Virus record (IMG/VR): IMGVR_UViG_3300009506_000051
Location: 1-49,536 of that record
DNA: 49,536 bases
Strand: one strand, 5' to 3'
Origin: a virus
This document shows, piece by piece, positions 42,592-49,536 of the stretch (the stretch's first letter is position 1; the number at the start of each line of letters is the position of its first letter). A program made the position numbers and the translations under genes. The notes beneath the pieces are model-generated. The model saw only the letters and a list, made by a program, of their open reading frames with translations, was not told where the DNA came from and made no database searches.

Positions 42592-43056
42592 CTAAGCCTA
42601 TTTTGTGTTTGGATTTTGACGGTGTATGCCACAGCTATATTAGTGGTTGGAAGGGTGCTGCAGAGATCCCGGACCCGCATGTACCGGGATTATTCGAGTT
42701 TCTTGAGGATGCCTGCAAAGTGTTCCGCATCCAAGTATTCAGCACCCGTAGTCTGGCCCCCGGAGGACGGGATGCCATGGTGGCGTGGTTCTATCATGAG
42801 CGTAAACGCTGGCGGGAGGGGGGAGGGCAGGGTAACGAGGTATTGGAAATCAAGTTTCCGACCGAGAAGCCGCCAGCGCTAGTGACGCTAGACGACAGAG
42901 CGGTCACCTTCACTGGAGTGTGGCCTGATGTGTTCGAACTTCGGCGCTTCAAGCCCTGGAATAAATAAAAAGGTATCATGTGAAAACCATGTCCCTGCGC
43001 ACGTTTCGTGTTGTCAACGGCGTCCCGGGTACTCGAGGATAAAGACTTATGACTAC
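42562..43056 (+). repeat. Duplicated translation-start region
   Basis: The stretch ending at the HAD start (about 42562-42594) and the stretch ending at the next gene's start (about 43023-43055) share GAGGAT(G/A)AAGACTTATGACTA and a weaker match just upstream. In the first place this is the 3' end of the VRR-NUC gene; the second is the only thing in the 80-base gap before 43049, apart from a remnant-like stretch. Confidence 0.7.
42588..42968 (+). CDS. HAD-superfamily phosphatase-like protein
   Basis: 126 residues. Motif I CLDFDGVCH (7-15), motif II VFSTRS (about 49-54), and motif III/IV LDDRAVTF (about 101-108). The size and the DDRA element match small phage HAD hydrolases related to polynucleotide 3'-phosphatases. 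Positioned among nucleases and helicases, a DNA-end or nucleotide phosphatase role is plausible. There is no separate cap domain. Confidence 0.8.
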   Translation: MTKPILCLDFDGVCHSYISGWKGAAEIPDPHVPGLFEFLEDACKVFRIQVFSTRSLAPGGRDAMVAWFYHERKRWREGGGQGNEVLEIKFPTEKPPALVTLDDRAVTFTGVWPDVFELRRFKPWNK

Positions 43057-43450
43057 GTATTTGTTTGTAACAGACATAGCGGTAAAACAGTCTGATAAGC
43101 CGGACCTAATGATCTACAAGAAAGCGGATACAGAAGTTTGGCCAGCAAATGATGGTTCTGAGATACCGTCAATTGCATCCGAACACATAAAAGCAAAGGA
43201 GTATTGCGTTAATGGAACGTACGTACATATAGGTCTGTGCAGGAAAGTGGAAAACCTATTAGAGATTCCACTACGAGCACACGAAAACACGGAGAGAGAA
43301 ATCCGTCAACTAAGAAAAGAGTGCGAGCGTAGGATCGCGGAGACAAAAAAGTTCCAGAAGGCGTATGAGCGTGCAAGAAAGGTACTCGCAGACTTCTGGG
43401 AGCTTCCTTGGTACGCTCGTCTCTGGCTGGTGTTGCGTCGAGATTTCTAG
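43049..43450 (+). CDS. Hypothetical protein with C-terminal coiled coil (133 aa)
   Basis: The N-terminal 80 residues are beta-rich (YLFVTDIAVKQSDKPDLMIYK, TYVHIGLCRKVENLLE). A charged helix follows (about 80-120, REIRQLRKECERRIAETKKF) and then an amphipathic aromatic end (WELPWYARLWLVLRRDF) that may touch membrane. Base composition is less GC-rich than the neighbours, and the start region is a duplicate of the one at 42588, so the gene may be a later insertion. No family recognised. Confidence 0.6.
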   Translation: MTTYLFVTDIAVKQSDKPDLMIYKKADTEVWPANDGSEIPSIASEHIKAKEYCVNGTYVHIGLCRKVENLLEIPLRAHENTEREIRQLRKECERRIAETKKFQKAYERARKVLADFWELPWYARLWLVLRRDF

Positions 43451-43452
43451 CC

Positions 43453-44904
43453 ATGATCCTACGCACCCCCGCCGATCTCTACCCCTATCAGCGCGATATG
43501 GCCCGCGCCATCTGTGAGCATGTTACGCAGGGCTTGCCGCTGGCGGTGTGGGCCCGGGTGGGCGCAGGGAAGACGGCAGCCACGGCAACGGCGATCGCCA
43601 CTCTGCAGGCGTGGGAGCGACACACTCCGGGTGCAGGCATCAAGGCGGCCCTGGTGTTTGGCACCCGGCGTATTGCGCAGTCGGTGTGGCTTGCCGAGGT
43701 GCAGGCGTGGTCGCACCTGCGAAACCTGCGGGTTGCGGTGCTGCGCGGGCCGAACCGGGAGTACCTGCTGCGCACCCCCTCGGACATCTACGTGATCAAC
43801 TACGAGTCGATCCCGTGGCTCATTACCCAGCTTCACCACCACTTCTTTTCCCGGAGTGCGCCGCTGCTCTTCGATATGGTCGTCTTCGATGAACTGACGA
43901 AGCTCAAGCACGCTACCGGAAAGCGGTTCCGGTATCTCTTCGAAGGTCTCTTGCCCGCGATCAACAAGCGGGTGGGTCTCACAGGCACCCCAGCGCCCAA
44001 CGGATATGCGGATCTCCACGGCCAGGTCCAAGCCCTAGACAACGGTCGCAGGCTGGGCACTGAGATCGGTCACTACAAGGACCGGTTCTTCGACCGAGTT
44101 GGCTGGGGCGGGAAGAAGCTGGTACTGAAGAAGGGCGCTAAGGAAGAAATCCACAAACTGATTGCGGACGTGGTTATCCAGGTTGTCGTCCCCCGACGCA
44201 CCGCCGAGCCGGTCATCAATGATCTATGGGTGGAAATGCCGCCGGAAGCGGAGAAGGAATACGAGGAGCTGGAGAAGGAATTCTTCGTGGAGCTGGAAAC
44301 GGGGCACCGTGTTCGCGCGGTCAACGTATCCGCCAGGGACAGCAAGCTCTTGCAATACGCCGGGGGTGCTGTGATCCATGATACCGAGGCCAAAGCCTGG
44401 ACTGCCGTGCATGACGCGAAGCTGGAGGCGCTCGACGACCTACTCGAGGATCTCGGCGGCCGGCCCCTGCTGGTAGCGTATCAGTTCCGGGCAGACATGC
44501 GGCGAATTCGAGAGCGCTACGAGAAGAAGTACAAGGTAGCCTACATCGGCCCCGGTGTCGGTGATCGAGAGGGCAAAGAGATCGAGGACCGATGGAACGC
44601 GGGGGAATACAACCTCCTGCTCGGGCATCCGCAGTCGATCGGCCATGGGTTGAATTTTCAATACGGGGGTCACGAGATCTGCTTCTTCGGTGAGACCTGG
44701 AACCTAGAACTACACGACCAATTTATCGGCCGGCTGGACGATCGGCACGGGCAAGCTGAGCAGGTGATCATACACCGGATTTTGACCCGGAGGACCATGG
44801 ACGAGGTGGTGCGGACTGCGTTGATGAACAAAATTGAAGATCAAGAAGGGCTGAGGCAGGCGATGCTGGAGTACCGGCGGAAAAAGATGGAGACACAAGC
44901 ATGA
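43453..44904 (+). CDS. SNF2-type DEAD/DEAH helicase
   Basis: 483 residues from the ATG 43453. LYPYQRDMA (Q-motif-like), Walker A ARVGAGKT (34-41), motif II VFDELTKLKH, motif III GLTGTPAPNG, and in the second RecA domain QSIGHGLNFQYGG with motif VI QFIGRLDDRHGQ. This is the usual phage SNF2/superfamily 2 helicase found beside VRR-NUC and family A polymerase genes; it probably remodels or unwinds DNA in replication or recombination. Confidence 0.9.
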   Translation: MILRTPADLYPYQRDMARAICEHVTQGLPLAVWARVGAGKTAATATAIATLQAWERHTPGAGIKAALVFGTRRIAQSVWLAEVQAWSHLRNLRVAVLRGPNREYLLRTPSDIYVINYESIPWLITQLHHHFFSRSAPLLFDMVVFDELTKLKHATGKRFRYLFEGLLPAINKRVGLTGTPAPNGYADLHGQVQALDNGRRLGTEIGHYKDRFFDRVGWGGKKLVLKKGAKEEIHKLIADVVIQVVVPRRTAEPVINDLWVEMPPEAEKEYEELEKEFFVELETGHRVRAVNVSARDSKLLQYAGGAVIHDTEAKAWTAVHDAKLEALDDLLEDLGGRPLLVAYQFRADMRRIRERYEKKYKVAYIGPGVGDREGKEIEDRWNAGEYNLLLGHPQSIGHGLNFQYGGHEICFFGETWNLELHDQFIGRLDDRHGQAEQVIIHRILTRRTMDEVVRTALMNKIEDQEGLRQAMLEYRRKKMETQA

Positions 44905-45158
44905 CCACTCGCAGAACTAATATCCGAACTCCCACCTACGCCGAGAGGCACCCCGGCACCGAAGCCGCTGCCCTCACCGCGGCTCTCGCCGACATCTACA
45001 CCGAGGCCGAGGTGCGTGAGCGGCTGGACGACAACAACCGGCAGACGTGGTGGTATCGAAAGCAACAGATCCGGGATGCCTGTGGCTTCCGGGTGCGGCA
45101 AAACTGGTTCTACCATAAAGACCTGGTGGAAGGTTTTTTGATTTCAATACGTCCTTGA
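44901..45158 (+). CDS. Hypothetical protein, paralogue of the gene at 47835
   Basis: 85 residues, ATGA overlap with the helicase stop. The core AALADIYTEAEVRERL, WWYRKQ, ACGFRVRQNWFYHKDLV matches the gene at 47835-48140 (TEAELRNTL, NWFNHREKL, GVQFRDLWFYLPKGV). The conserved Trp/Tyr and Arg residues after a TEAE helix suggest a small winged-helix-like DNA-binding or excisionase-like fold, but this is a guess. The -35 of promoter P3 overlaps its stop codon. Confidence 0.65.
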   Translation: MTTRRTNIRTPTYAERHPGTEAAALTAALADIYTEAEVRERLDDNNRQTWWYRKQQIRDACGFRVRQNWFYHKDLVEGFLISIRP

Positions 45159-45183
45159 CTTTTGTCGAGAGCGGAGCGATACT
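45155..45183 (+). promoter_or_regulatory. Internal rightward promoter P3
   Basis: TTGACT (45155-45160), 17-base spacer, GATACT (45178-45183). GTCGAGA at 45164-45170 matches the GTCTAGA word of P1 and P2 at the same offset. The predicted start is about 25-30 bases before the next gene. Confidence 0.65.
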
Positions 45184-45217
45184 GAGCGTGTAGACCCACT
45201 TCAACGAGGAGCACGCC

Positions 45218-45421
45218 ATGAACCAGCAACTGAAAGCCAGAACCACCGCAGAACGAGTCCTATGGGGAAGTCGCCAGTATGATGTCCCGGATATGTACCT
45301 CATCGAGGAATACCGGGGGCGGGAGTATTACGACGACCACGACCAATGGTGCTGCAGGTTCCCGGACGGTAGCAGCCTGCGCCTGCAGGATAATGTCGGC
45401 CTGGTACTGTTTCGGGTCTAG
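45218..45421 (+). CDS. Hypothetical protein (67 aa)
   Basis: First gene after P3, with CGAGGAG upstream of the ATG. Acidic and aromatic (VPDMYLIEEYRGREYYDDHDQW, RFPDGSSLRLQDNVGLVLF). No motif recognised. Confidence 0.6.
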   Translation: MNQQLKARTTAERVLWGSRQYDVPDMYLIEEYRGREYYDDHDQWCCRFPDGSSLRLQDNVGLVLFRV

Positions 45422-45425
45422 CGCC

Positions 45426-45911
45426 ATGTCACACGCCCACCAGATCACCAGCTTCCCCGCCATCCGCCAGTACGTACTGGCGGGCGCAGCCGTCTTCACG
45501 TTGGCCAACGAGGACAACGGTCACCGGGTCACCTACAAGGTGACCCGCAAGCCCACCGCCGACAAGGCAGGGTTTGTTGCCGACGATACCTGGTTCGTTG
45601 GGTTCCTCAGCGGCCCGGACAACGAAGCCGACTACACCTACCTCGGCCTGCTGTCGAACCATGCCTGTTATGGTCTGCGTCTTTGGCAGACCCGGGCCAG
45701 CAGGCTGTCGAAAGACAGCGAAGCCTGGAAGGGTGCCGAGTGGCTGGTCAAGCATCTCGCTGACACCGGGGATATGCCGGCCCCAATGTCCTTTTTTATG
45801 TCTTCCTTCTGCGCTCGATGTGGACGCACCTTGACCACTCCTGAGTCCATCGTTTGGGGATTCGGTCCTGAGTGTTGGAAGAAGATGCACGAGGTGTCAA
45901 ATGGCATATAA
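45426..45911 (+). CDS. DUF6011-like protein with zinc ribbon
   Basis: 161 residues from the ATG 45426, four bases after the preceding stop. The N-terminal two thirds is a beta domain (AAVFTLANEDNGHRVTYKVTRK, DTWFVGFLSGPDNEADYTYLGLL), followed by FCARCGRTLTTPESIVWGFGPECW, a CxxC...C zinc ribbon, as in phage DUF6011 proteins. The longer reading from 45279 is a shadow of the previous gene. Function unknown; often found in phage early regions. Confidence 0.75.
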   Translation: MSHAHQITSFPAIRQYVLAGAAVFTLANEDNGHRVTYKVTRKPTADKAGFVADDTWFVGFLSGPDNEADYTYLGLLSNHACYGLRLWQTRASRLSKDSEAWKGAEWLVKHLADTGDMPAPMSFFMSSFCARCGRTLTTPESIVWGFGPECWKKMHEVSNGI

Positions 45912-46119
45912 ACATCTGCGTTATTGCGGCAAAGACCCCCGTTTTGCGGGCCAAATAGCCTTGACCGTGGAATACGAAGGGCAAAGACCTTCTAATACGG
46001 TATTAGTTCAATTCGATAGTCTTACGCTCACACCTTATTGCTTTGGATGGCATTCTTTCCCCGCGACGGACTTTGAGCCGCTAGAGGAAGGCGACACGGA
46101 AGTGAAGGACACACCATGA
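45901..46119 (+). CDS. Hypothetical protein (72 aa)
   Basis: Overlaps the upstream gene by 11 bases and the helicase start as ATGA. Beta-rich (FAGQIALTVEYEGQRP, LVQFDSLTLTPYCFGWHSFP) and acidic at the C-terminus. Looks like a small beta barrel or SH3-like protein; no family recognised. Confidence 0.6.
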   Translation: MAYKHLRYCGKDPRFAGQIALTVEYEGQRPSNTVLVQFDSLTLTPYCFGWHSFPATDFEPLEEGDTEVKDTP

Positions 46120-47675
46120 ACTCGAGCCCTCGTGTCCCTTTCGGAAAGCACAAGGGAACCCCGATCGACGAGATCGACCCCGGCTATCTCACCTGGATGC
46201 TGAAGAAGGCCAGAGAGGTAGACGCTTGGTCCGGCCTGGTGGACTTCGTATTTTCGCACGAGGCCGCCATCCGGGCGGCCATCGACGGACCCCAGCTCGC
46301 CAAGATGGAGGCCGCCGCCATGGACCTGCACCCGACCGCGCATCAGTCGGCCATCGCCGATCAAGTGCTGGAGGTGCTGCGAGAGCGCCGTATGGCTCGC
46401 CTGGAGGGCGGAGCAGGCTACGGAAAGTCCTACACTATTGCGGCTCTCTTGATCGCTTTGCGACGCGAGGGACGCCCCGTGCAGGCGTGCGCCAAGTCCT
46501 ACGTAGCTACCCAAGTGCTGCGCCAGCAGCTCGATCCCCTGGGCATCGAAGCCAACACGATCGCCCGCACCCTGCGCCTAGAGAAGAGCTGGAACGGAGG
46601 CGAAATAGATTATGTCCCTGGGGTCAAAACCGACGAGGCCCTGGAGGAAGTCTTTCAGGCGGGTGGGGTGCTGCTGGTGGACGAGTACAGCATGGTAAAT
46701 GACGAGATCGCGAGCCTTATGATCCGCGCCTGCCAGTGCTCGAAGGACGGATTGTTGGTCGTCGTCGGCGACATCAAGCAGCTTCCCCCGGTCAAGCAGG
46801 CCACGCCCAGCGTCTTCGTCGAGCGCGTTCCGTTGGGTGGCACCCTCACTATCCCGATGCGTTATGCTCAGGATTCCCTGCTCTATCAGCTAGAGCAGCA
46901 GGCCCGAGAGAATCCCTGGCGCCTGGATTTATCTGCTCTCCAGGGGCAAGAGGTGCAGCTTTGCCCGTCCATCGAATCTGCGCTTGATGCGTTCGTTGCC
47001 TCTTACCGCAAGAACCCGGGCTGGACTCACCGGGCGCTGTTCTTCAAGCGTAGGGATGTCGTTGGGACCAACCGATGGATTCGGGAAAAGCTCTATGGTG
47101 AGCAGGCAGCGCAAGAACCGGTGATCGAAGACGAGCAGTTGATTGTATTAGGCACCATGGATTACACGCTTTCTGACGGTGCAGCGCAGGAGGACGCTGT
47201 GAGGTACTATTCCGGCTCACTCTATAAGGTGCTACACCATGAGAAAGCCGAGCGGCAGATCATCGTAGGTGTTGCGGTGCATACAATCCCCTGTTACCAA
47301 CTCACACTGGACAACGACGAGGTGGTCTACGCACTATTTGCACTCGATGAAAACTCAGCAGTCCCAGAGACTCTAGGCGGGTACGAGTTCAACGCTGCAG
47401 TGCACGCGGCGGCGGACTGGGCGAAAGAGCAAGTTGATACGCATGGGGTGACCGAGGGAGTGGCGTGGAGTACCTATCGATACATCCAGAACACGTTCCT
47501 CAAGATCGGCTATGCCTACGCTACTACGCTGCACCGTGCGCAAGGGTCCAGCCTCGATGTCGTTCTTGTCGATCCCTCTACCATCCCGCAGTGGGGCGTC
47601 ATGAACCTGCGAAACGCGTTGGCGTATGTGGGTTTGACTCGGGCGAGCAAACGACTAATAATTCCGTATCAATAG
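46116..47675 (+). CDS. RecD/Dda-type helicase with N-terminal DUF3820 module
   Basis: 519 residues. Residues 5-30 (RVPFGKHKGTPIDEIDPGYL) are a DUF3820/ExoX-tail-like module. The helicase is superfamily 1B: Walker A LEGGAGYGKSY (96-106), motif II LLVDEYSMV, motif III VVVGDIKQLPPV, and in the last part TLHRAQGSSLDVVLVD with YVGLTRASKRLII. An insert between the two halves holds a long beta region (about 330-450). It would unwind or displace strands in replication and recombination. The DUF3820 tag may bind DNA ends or direct the enzyme. Confidence 0.88.
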   Translation: MNSSPRVPFGKHKGTPIDEIDPGYLTWMLKKAREVDAWSGLVDFVFSHEAAIRAAIDGPQLAKMEAAAMDLHPTAHQSAIADQVLEVLRERRMARLEGGAGYGKSYTIAALLIALRREGRPVQACAKSYVATQVLRQQLDPLGIEANTIARTLRLEKSWNGGEIDYVPGVKTDEALEEVFQAGGVLLVDEYSMVNDEIASLMIRACQCSKDGLLVVVGDIKQLPPVKQATPSVFVERVPLGGTLTIPMRYAQDSLLYQLEQQARENPWRLDLSALQGQEVQLCPSIESALDAFVASYRKNPGWTHRALFFKRRDVVGTNRWIREKLYGEQAAQEPVIEDEQLIVLGTMDYTLSDGAAQEDAVRYYSGSLYKVLHHEKAERQIIVGVAVHTIPCYQLTLDNDEVVYALFALDENSAVPETLGGYEFNAAVHAAADWAKEQVDTHGVTEGVAWSTYRYIQNTFLKIGYAYATTLHRAQGSSLDVVLVDPSTIPQWGVMNLRNALAYVGLTRASKRLIIPYQ

Positions 47676-47684
47676 GGGGTCGAA

Positions 47685-47810
47685 ATGACTAAAGGTCTTC
47701 GCTGGTGGTCGATAGTCATTGTCTTTTCGGCAATGATCTATGGTATTCTACTTGCGGCCGTCTATGGCGCTGCTGTATTTTTCTTTGGGTCAGGTTGCCT
47801 CTGCACCTGA
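47685..47810 (+). CDS. Single-span membrane mini-protein (41 aa)
   Basis: MTKGLRWWSIVIVFSAMIYG and on to FFFGSGCLCT: a basic aromatic head and one long membrane segment (about 9-35), ending in cysteines. GGGGGT lies a few bases before the ATG. Ten bases after the helicase gene. Possibly a membrane-acting early protein or a holin-related one; the position argues for early. Confidence 0.55.
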   Translation: MTKGLRWWSIVIVFSAMIYGILLAAVYGAAVFFFGSGCLCT

Positions 47811-47834
47811 TGTGTTTTTCTTTGGAGACATCTT

Positions 47835-48140
47835 ATGACGCGAGAGCAAGAACGTAAACAAGCCGCAATCGAGAAGACTCTCGGAAGTCTGCTCACCGAG
47901 GCTGAGCTGCGGAATACCCTGCCTGGTAGCGGGCAAAATTGGTTCAACCACAGAGAAAAGCTGCGCACCGAGGCAGGCGTGCAGTTCCGGGACTTGTGGT
48001 TCTACCTCCCTAAGGGGGTGGCGAAGGTCTTGGCCGTGATTGAAGAAAACCGTAAGCGCCGAATCTCCAGGGCAACGGTGCCGGTGAAAGCGGCACCAGG
48101 GCGCAAGAGCCGAAGCCGGGTGGCTCGTGACAACCCGTAG
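47835..48140 (+). CDS. Hypothetical protein, paralogue of the gene at 44901
   Basis: 101 residues with GGAGA upstream of the ATG. It shares the TEAELRNTL ... WFNHREKL ... GVQFRDLWFYLPKGV core with the gene at 44901. The C-terminal 30 residues are very basic (RKRRISRATVPVKAAPGRKSRSR), suggesting nucleic-acid binding. Function unknown. Confidence 0.65.
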   Translation: MTREQERKQAAIEKTLGSLLTEAELRNTLPGSGQNWFNHREKLRTEAGVQFRDLWFYLPKGVAKVLAVIEENRKRRISRATVPVKAAPGRKSRSRVARDNP

Positions 48141-48141
48141 G

Positions 48142-48507
48142 ATGCCGGATCGCACTGGATGCCCACCGTTTCTACGGTGGGCATCGGTATCCGGACGGGC
48201 TCCGGAACGACAGCTCCTGGTACGCGGGGATGATCTTCCTGAGGGCGTCGAGTGGATGTCCCTGAAGGATGCGGCTATCTATTGGGGCATATCACTGAAG
48301 GCTTTGAAGTACCGTGTACATCGCCTGATGACTACGCAACAAGGCGATTATGCTTCGTTATGCGCCGAATACGTACACACGCCCTCTGAGGCGCGTGAGC
48401 GGTGGGACCTGGTAATGAAGCATAGGGCGAGGGTCGCAAGAGCGCGGTATCCGACGCTACATCCCGGTTGGGTAGAGCGCTGGGTCGAGGGCGTGCAGGC
48501 AATGTAG
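48142..48507 (+). CDS. Probable helix-turn-helix protein, start uncertain
   Basis: 121 residues from the ATG 48142; a GTG at 48127 is also open. The centre WMSLKDAAIYWGISLKALKYRVHRL is a MerR/excisionase-like HTH element, and the C-terminus is basic. The first 20 codons lie in a perfect 11-bp hairpin (48158-48185), so translation may start later, for example at the ATG of WMSLKD (48256) or be controlled by the hairpin. Confidence 0.55.
   Translation: MPDRTGCPPFLRWASVSGRAPERQLLVRGDDLPEGVEWMSLKDAAIYWGISLKALKYRVHRLMTTQQGDYASLCAEYVHTPSEARERWDLVMKHRARVARARYPTLHPGWVERWVEGVQAM
48145..48194 (+). promoter_or_regulatory. Perfect 11-bp inverted repeat with outer arms
   Basis: GATGCCCACCG (48158-48168) pairs with CGGTGGGCATC (48175-48185) around a six-base loop; an outer CCGGAT/ATCCGG pair (48145-48150, 48189-48194) extends it. 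There is no T run, so it is not a plain terminator. It lies at the start of the HTH gene, where it could be an autoregulatory operator or an RNA switch. Confidence 0.6.
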
Positions 48508-48546
48508 TGCCCTGCTCTAGTGGCATCAACAGAATAGGGGATCGAA

Positions 48547-48834
48547 ATGATCGGAAGATATTGCATCGTTAGAACGTATTCAGCCGGCGTATTCGCTGGT
48601 ATTCTCGCTGAGCGGAACGGCAAAGAGGCTGTAGTTAAGGACGCGCGCCGCATCTGGCATTGGGATGGTGCGGCGTCGCTCTCGGAACTGGCGGTTAGCG
48701 GCACAAAAAAGCCGGAGAACTGCAAATTTCCAGTATCCGTCCCAGAGGTTCTCGTAACGGAAGTCATCGAGATTATTCCGACCACCACTGAAGCAGAGAA
48801 CTCTATTCGTAACGTGCCGGAGTGGTCAGCGTGA
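48547..48834 (+). CDS. DUF6948-like protein
   Basis: 95 residues: MIGRYCIVRTYSAGVFAGIL, RNGKEAVVKDARRIWHWDGA, ASLSELAVSGTKKPENCKFP, then VLVTEVIEIIPTTTEAENSI. This close pattern recurs in many tailed phages as DUF6948; the function is unknown. It is normally followed by a Gly/Ser-rich gene, as here, and its stop overlaps the next start (GTGA). Confidence 0.8.
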   Translation: MIGRYCIVRTYSAGVFAGILAERNGKEAVVKDARRIWHWDGAASLSELAVSGTKKPENCKFPVSVPEVLVTEVIEIIPTTTEAENSIRNVPEWSA

Positions 48835-49063
48835 TTGACCGCGACTCTGGCTACGGCGCCGGCTTCGGCTCCGGCTGCGGCTTCGGCTCCGGCTGCGGCC
48901 ACGGTTCCGGCTCCGGCTCAGGCTACGGCTTCGGCGTTGGCAATGGCGACGGCTCCGGTTACAGCTCTGGCTCTGGCTCCGGCTACGGTTTCGGTTTCGG
49001 TTACGGCGATGGCGACGGCTCTGGCTCCGACTCCGCATATGGCGACGAACAGGCGTGGTCCGC

Positions 49064-49067
<4 letters not shown>
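48831..49067 (+). CDS. Gly/Ser/aromatic-rich repeat protein (78 aa)
   Basis: From a GTG overlapping the upstream stop: VIDRDSGYGAGFGSGCGFGS and on in GSG, GYG and GFG units, ending DEQAWSA. Such GSGYG proteins follow DUF6948 genes in many phages. Composition resembles aggregating or silk-like low-complexity proteins. Its end (AWSA, then ATGATT) copies the end of the upstream gene (EWSA, then GTGATT), suggesting a tandem module. Confidence 0.65.
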
Positions 49068-49312
<245 letters not shown>

Positions 49313-49356
49313 ACGCAACCGGCACGATCCTCGCGAAATTGGAGGCAGGATTACCA

Positions 49357-49536
49357 ATGATGATAACAGAGCTTTTTGACCAATGGCAGTCGATAAGGCA
49401 ACAGATATTAGACTACTTTGGATATAAGGAAGATTGGCGAGTATTTCCTCTAGAGGATTCCAGAAAGTATTTTTGGAGACTCGACGGCGAAGGGCCAGGA
49501 GAGGTGATTTTCGCAGAGACCGAAGAGGACCTAGAG
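49357..49536 (+). CDS. 5' part of the hypothetical gene that wraps to base 195
   Basis: ATG at 49357 with GGAGG upstream. It reads MMITELFDQWQSIRQQILDY, then FGYKEDWRVFPLEDSRKYFW, RLDGEGPGEVIFAETEEDLE and runs to the last base without a stop; the frame resumes at base 19 of the window after the 18-base overlap. See the entry at 1-195. Bases 49282-49356 before it hold no gene if the repeat gene ends at 49281. Confidence 0.8.
   Translation, partial: MMITELFDQWQSIRQQILDYFGYKEDWRVFPLEDSRKYFWRLDGEGPGEVIFAETEEDLE
49519..49536. repeat. 18-base terminal direct repeat closing the circle
   Basis: Bases 49519-49536 (accgaagaggacctagag) are identical to bases 1-18. Because one reading frame runs through the join without a break, the repeat is best read as the overlap left when a circular or circularly permuted genome was linearised. 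It could also be a short real terminal repeat. Unique length would be 49518 bases. Confidence 0.85.

Overview
This window is, as far as the sequence shows, one essentially complete tailed-phage genome. The last 18 bases repeat the first 18, and a gene that begins at 49357 continues in the same frame through the window start to a stop at 193-195, so the map closes into a circle of about 49.5 kb. The short-tail (podovirus) type is read from a gene set with a head-tail connector portal, a tubular-tail adaptor, a very large nozzle protein, three long internal/ejection proteins, and no tape measure or tail sheath. A Bbp19-like gene between portal and scaffold and the order around the capsid recall Bordetella phage BPP-1-like podoviruses. 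The DNA is GC-rich with dense start/stop (ATGA, GTGA) overlaps and good Shine-Dalgarno sites, suggesting a GC-rich proteobacterial host; the host cannot be named from sequence alone. No integrase, lytic repressor, tRNA, phage RNA polymerase or reverse transcriptase was recognised, so the phage is probably virulent and transcribed by host polymerase.

Layout. 198-30253 is a single leftward (minus) late block. Read in its own direction it holds small and large terminase, two small membrane/Gly-rich proteins, portal, Bbp19-like protein, scaffold, a SAM methyltransferase, an insulated major capsid plus decoration cassette, adaptor, nozzle, GNAT-like protein, internal virion proteins, a set of tail-associated proteins including a 22-residue repeat protein and a glycosyltransferase, a 1482-residue ejection protein with ADP-ribosyltransferase-like and metalloprotease-like regions, the beta-helix tail spike, three tiny Cys-rich genes, and a group of small membrane proteins that are probably the lysis genes. 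No endolysin could be identified.

30342-32360 is a rightward early cluster behind a good sigma70-like promoter: a sliding-clamp-like protein, a ribbon-helix-helix (RHH) protein and small unknowns. 32424-33257 is a non-coding centre: a small leftward gene, an AT-rich stretch with many TCACAAA words, and a tandem array of ten 32-33 bp repeats that runs into the ribosome-binding site of a protein with two RHH domains. This looks like a replication origin and/or partition-type operator. A leftward primase/VapE helicase gene (33761-36748) ends in a strong terminator.

36951 to the end and on to 195 is the rightward replication/early block: DUF2800 nuclease, DUF2815 ssDNA-binding protein, family A DNA polymerase with exonuclease, Lar-like zinc protein, VRR-NUC nuclease, HAD phosphatase, SNF2-type helicase, RecD/Dda-type helicase with an N-terminal DUF3820 module, DUF6011 and DUF6948 proteins, many small unknowns and two Gly/Ser-rich repeat genes. 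The three rightward promoters share an identical GTC(T/G)AGA word at a fixed place in the spacer, suggesting common control.

The observations most worth following are the repeat array with its double-RHH protein, the early gene that carries a rearranged (order-swapped) copy of the tail-spike N-terminal motif, the shared promoter spacer word, the paired Cys-rich modules separated by an apparent one-base frame break, the frame-broken hexanucleotide repeat gene, and the absence of a recognisable endolysin.
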